A stretch of DNA of 45,382 nucleotides from Sphingomonas sp. (GTDB lineage Bacteria > Pseudomonadota > Alphaproteobacteria > Sphingomonadales > Sphingomonadaceae), in the NCBI RefSeq assembly GCF_003248515.1, contig NZ_QFOB01000020.1:1-45382 (forward strand). The letters are read 5' to 3'. The translations under genes were made by a program, and so were the position numbers. Under the pieces are notes generated by a model, which ran no database searches, was not told where the DNA came from, and saw nothing but the letters and a program-made list of their open reading frames with translations. This document shows, one piece after another, positions 42,599 to 45,382 of this stretch (within the stretch, counting starts at the first letter, position 1; the number at the start of each line of letters is the position of its first letter).

Positions 42599-45382
42599 AT
42601 GGCCGACCAGTCTTCGCAAACCATCGCCACGGTCTCCGCACAGGACCTGCTCGGAAGCTTCGGGGTGAACACCCATTCCGGGCTGTTCGATCAGGACGGC
42701 TATGTCAACGCGGCGCTCGTCATCCGATCGCTCGACTATCTCGGCATCAGCACGGTCCGTGACAATTTCCGCTCGGATGGCGTGCCCGGCCAGGTTCTTC
42801 AGGCGATGGCCGATGCCGGCATCAAGTTCGACTTCGTCGCGCTGAACACCGTTGCCGCCAATGGCAGCGCCGGCGTCCAGAGCTTCATCGATGGCGTGGC
42901 CGAATTCGCACGGATCAATTCGGGCCAGGTGATCGCGATCGAGGGCCAGAACGAAGTCGATCTGTTCGGCACCAACTATGCCGGCGATACGACGATGACC
43001 GCCGCCATCGCGGTGCAGAAGCTGCTCTACACCGGGGTGAAGGCCAATTCGGTGCTGGCCGATGTCGCGGTGTACAATCTCGCGATGGGCCGCGAAGCCA
43101 ATTATGCGGCGCTCGGCGATCTTTCCGCTTACAGTGATTATGCCAACGCCCATTTCTATGCCGGCGCGGCGAGCGACGTCGCGACGCGCTATGCGAACAG
43201 CGTCACCCTCGCCAGCAGCGTCTCGCCGCGCGAAGGCTATGTCGTAACGGAGACCGGCTTCACGACCTCGACGGCGGCCACCGGCGTTTCGGTCGATGAA
43301 CTGGCGCAGGCGAAGATGACGTTGACGGGCCTGCTGATGGCCTATGCCGATGGTTCGGCCATGAGCTATGTCTATCAGCTGCTCGATACGCCCACCTTCG
43401 TGAATACGGTGGCCAGCTCACCCGAAGCGGAAACCGCGTTCGGCCTGTTCAAGGCCGATGGCTCGCCCAAGCTGGCGGCGACGACACTCCACAATTTCAC
43501 CTCGCTGCTCAACGCGAGCGGCGGAGGCGCCGTGAACGGCACCTATCAGATCCAGGGCCTCGGCTCGGATGGCCATTCGCTGTCGGTGGACAAGGCCGCC
43601 GGCGGCAGCGATCTGGTGATCTGGCGCAACGTCAGCTCCTACAGCACCGCCACGAACAGCGCCGTCACGGTCGCGCCGGAGCAGGTGACGATCACCTTCA
43701 GCTCCGTGCAGGCGCACGTCTATGTCTATAATCCGCTGAACGGCCTTGAGCCGATCGCATCCTATTCCAACGTCTCGTCGATCACGCTGCCGGTTTCCGA
43801 TACGCCGCTCGTGATCGAACTCGGCAGCAACCACCCCTATACGGCGGTGGAGCTGGTGGCCTCCGATCCGACGCTGACGATCGATACCGCAAGCTTCGTC
43901 GCCCAAATCGACACGCTTTCGAAGACGTCCGGCATCACTACCGTGAACCTCACCGACAGCCACACGCTGGAAGTGGCCTCGATCGAGACGATGAAGGATA
44001 TCATCGCCAATTATGGCAGCCTGCTCGCCAGGATCAGCGGCGGCTATGATTTCGTGATCGAGAATGTCGGCACGACCTACAAGATCGACATGGCGTACGA
44101 CAAGACCGGCGCGCTCGTCTCCACCTCGAACTATACGCTGGCGGGCGGCGCCGTGACCGCGCTCGATGTGACATCGGTCAGCGGCGCGACCGATCATTAC
44201 AGCTACAAGAACGGCGTGGCCGTCGATGAAACCCACATCGCCGCCGACGGGGGCCGCACCACGATCACCTATGACGGCGCCGGCCGCGCGACCCAGCGCG
44301 TCGACATCGCGGCCGACGGCGCGACCATCACCCAATTCTATGACGCCGCCACGGGCGCCGTGACGACCAAGACGATCTTCAACGCCGACAAGAGCGGCGA
44401 CGTCTGGCACTATGGCATCACCGGCAAAAGCTACACGTCCGAACATTATGTTTATGGCGCGGGCAACGTCTTCCTCAGCCTCGTCCGCCTCCACGCTGAT
44501 GGATCGCGCGATTATTACGAGCAGCGCAACGCCGATGGCAGCCTGCTGCAGGATTTCTACAGCGCAGGCGGCGTGATCACGCAGGAAGTGCGCGTCGCCG
44601 CCGATGGCAGCCGCGCCACCACCACTTATGACAGCGCCGGCCGCATGATCCAGGATATCACGGCCGACAAGGTGACGACCACCTGGGCCTATGACGCATC
44701 CGGCACGCTCGTCACCAAGACCGTCTTCAACGCCGACAAGAGTGGCGACGTCTGGCATTATGCCATCACCGGCAAGACCTACACGTCAGACCACGCCGTC
44801 TATTCCGCAGGCGGCGCGCTCGTCAGCCTGACCCGCCTGCACACGGACGGCTCGCGCGACTATTACGAACAGCGCAACGCCGATGGCAGCATCGTCCAGG
44901 ATTATTACAACGCCGCCGGCGTCATCACGCAGGAAGTCCGCGTCGCCGGCGACGGCAGCCGCGCCACCACGCTCTATGACAGCACCGGTCGCAAGGTTCA
45001 GGACGTGTCCGCCGACAAGGTGACGACCACCTGGGCCTATGATGCCTCGGGCACGGTGACGACCAAGACGATCTTCAATGCCGACAAGAGCGGCGATGTC
45101 TGGCACTATGGCATCACCGGCAAGACCTACACGTCGGATCACTACGCCTATGGCGCGGGCAACGTCTTCCTCAGCCTCGTCCGCCTCCACGCCGATGGAT
45201 CGCGCGACTATTACGAGCAGCGCAATGCCGATGGCAGCATGGTGCAGGATTTCTACAGCACGAGCGGCGTGATCGCGCAGGAGGTGCGCATCGCCGCCGA
45301 TGGCAGCCGCGCCACCACCACCTATGACAGCGCCGGCCGCATGATCCAGGACATCACCGCCGACAAGGTGACCAGCAACTGG
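42599..45382 (+). CDS. large putative type I-secreted protein: GH-A-like glycosidase plus 116-residue tandem repeats (3' end outside window)
   Basis: 928 codons are visible and the frame is still open at the right edge. There is no signal peptide. Residues about 15-300 look like a clan GH-A TIM-barrel glycosidase: F-G-V-N-T-H-S-G start, Glu119 in E-G-Q-N-E-V-D (acid/base position) and Glu218 in V-T-E-T-G-F (nucleophile position). A beta-sandwich-like part (about 310-410) follows, then a linker with V-N-L-T-D-S-H-T-L. From about residue 540 on come A-D-G-S and Y-D-x-x-G-R motifs recalling YD/RHS repeats, in exact 116-residue units. Absence of a signal peptide and proximity of a type I exporter suggest export by that route; the C-terminal signal would be outside the window. 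The ribosome site is weak (GAGAG). Confidence 0.88.
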   Translation, partial: MADQSSQTIATVSAQDLLGSFGVNTHSGLFDQDGYVNAALVIRSLDYLGISTVRDNFRSDGVPGQVLQAMADAGIKFDFVALNTVAANGSAGVQSFIDGVAEFARINSGQVIAIEGQNEVDLFGTNYAGDTTMTAAIAVQKLLYTGVKANSVLADVAVYNLAMGREANYAALGDLSAYSDYANAHFYAGAASDVATRYANSVTLASSVSPREGYVVTETGFTTSTAATGVSVDELAQAKMTLTGLLMAYADGSAMSYVYQLLDTPTFVNTVASSPEAETAFGLFKADGSPKLAATTLHNFTSLLNASGGGAVNGTYQIQGLGSDGHSLSVDKAAGGSDLVIWRNVSSYSTATNSAVTVAPEQVTITFSSVQAHVYVYNPLNGLEPIASYSNVSSITLPVSDTPLVIELGSNHPYTAVELVASDPTLTIDTASFVAQIDTLSKTSGITTVNLTDSHTLEVASIETMKDIIANYGSLLARISGGYDFVIENVGTTYKIDMAYDKTGALVSTSNYTLAGGAVTALDVTSVSGATDHYSYKNGVAVDETHIAADGGRTTITYDGAGRATQRVDIAADGATITQFYDAATGAVTTKTIFNADKSGDVWHYGITGKSYTSEHYVYGAGNVFLSLVRLHADGSRDYYEQRNADGSLLQDFYSAGGVITQEVRVAADGSRATTTYDSAGRMIQDITADKVTTTWAYDASGTLVTKTVFNADKSGDVWHYAITGKTYTSDHAVYSAGGALVSLTRLHTDGSRDYYEQRNADGSIVQDYYNAAGVITQEVRVAGDGSRATTLYDSTGRKVQDVSADKVTTTWAYDASGTVTTKTIFNADKSGDVWHYGITGKTYTSDHYAYGAGNVFLSLVRLHADGSRDYYEQRNADGSMVQDFYSTSGVIAQEVRIAADGSRATTTYDSAGRMIQDITADKVTSNW
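44229..45382 (+). repeat. coding tandem repeat array, 348-bp period
   Basis: The codon series F-N-A-D-K-S-G-D-V-W-H-Y begins at 44378, 44726 and 45074, exactly 348 bp (116 codons) apart. A degenerate half-unit precedes the first copy from about 44229, and the third is cut at the window end. Units 1 and 3 share long identical stretches (for example 44 nt in the segment encoding Y-G-A-G-N-V-F-L-S-L-V-R-L-H) where unit 2 differs. Each unit contains several 20-25-residue sub-motifs (A-D-G-S then Y-D-x-x-G). Confidence 0.95.

Noticed and set aside
43418..44758. Minus-strand frame opposite the repeat-glycosidase gene
   Set aside because: It mirrors the coding repeats of the plus strand and has no independent domain; the plus frame is uninterrupted for 928 codons.
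44378..45382. Regular direct repeats that might suggest a CRISPR array
   Set aside because: The period is 348 bp, in frame and translated, with no short repeat/spacer structure and no cas genes.
1..45382. Mobile elements, integrases, tRNA-associated insertions or phage genes
   Set aside because: None of the coding regions resembles a transposase, integrase or phage protein, and no flanking direct or inverted repeats of insertion-sequence type were noticed by eye.

Overview
The window reads as chromosomal DNA of a GC-rich alphaproteobacterium, most likely Sphingomonadales (Sphingomonas or a relative). This is inferred from overall protein similarity patterns (ftsY lacking the acidic domain, the adhC/fghA glutathione formaldehyde pathway, a PrtD-type secretion system beside ugd) and from very tight gene packing with many 4-nt ATGA/GTGA overlaps. 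I see no insertion sequence, prophage, tRNA or CRISPR array. Only the left-edge transcription unit and the right-edge gene are cut by the window.

Layout. 1-255: a near-consensus promoter fires leftwards out of the window. 256-4478: a CBS-domain protein and a small flagellar group, flhB, fliD and fliS, with a FliA (sigma-28)-type promoter before fliD. 4525-8600: an exported M20 hydrolase overlapping an enoyl-CoA hydratase, a His-rich zinc/cation efflux protein and an EamA permease. 8773-12000: a glutathione-dependent formaldehyde operon (adhC, a VOC protein, purU, fghA). 12219-18173 and on to 21451: housekeeping genes: a membrane retropepsin, gloA, yciB, ftsY, mtaB, dapF, then a second tight operon of a DnaJ-like chaperone, a YihY protein, fabI, a GNAT protein and aroC.

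21569-29507 holds a predicted peptide-forming and cleaving system of unknown biology. It comprises a DUF2126 amidoligase with its own transglutaminase domain, a circularly permuted ATP-grasp/alpha-E protein, a second transglutaminase-like protein and a convergent zinc-ribbon metallopeptidase. 29557-34795 holds a probable extracytoplasmic flavin/iron redox module on both sides of two Fur-box-like palindromes. Leftwards lie PepSY, a DUF2271 protein carrying a perfect ApbE flavinylation motif, DUF4198 and ApbE; rightwards lie DUF2946 and a large PepSY membrane protein. 34899-35628 has two convergent small membrane proteins that look like paralogues.

35737-45382 looks like a surface polysaccharide/secretion locus. 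It has UDP-glucose dehydrogenase, a complete inner-membrane type I secretion pair (HlyD-like adaptor and PrtD-like ABC exporter), an acyltransferase-3 membrane protein and, running off the right edge, a large protein without a signal peptide. That protein combines a clan GH-A-like glycosidase domain with near-identical 116-residue tandem repeats, and it is the best candidate for cargo of the exporter. The combination of ugd, an O-acyltransferase, a type I exporter and a repeat-bearing glycosidase is the most unusual part of the window, followed by the flavinylation operon and the amidoligase cluster.
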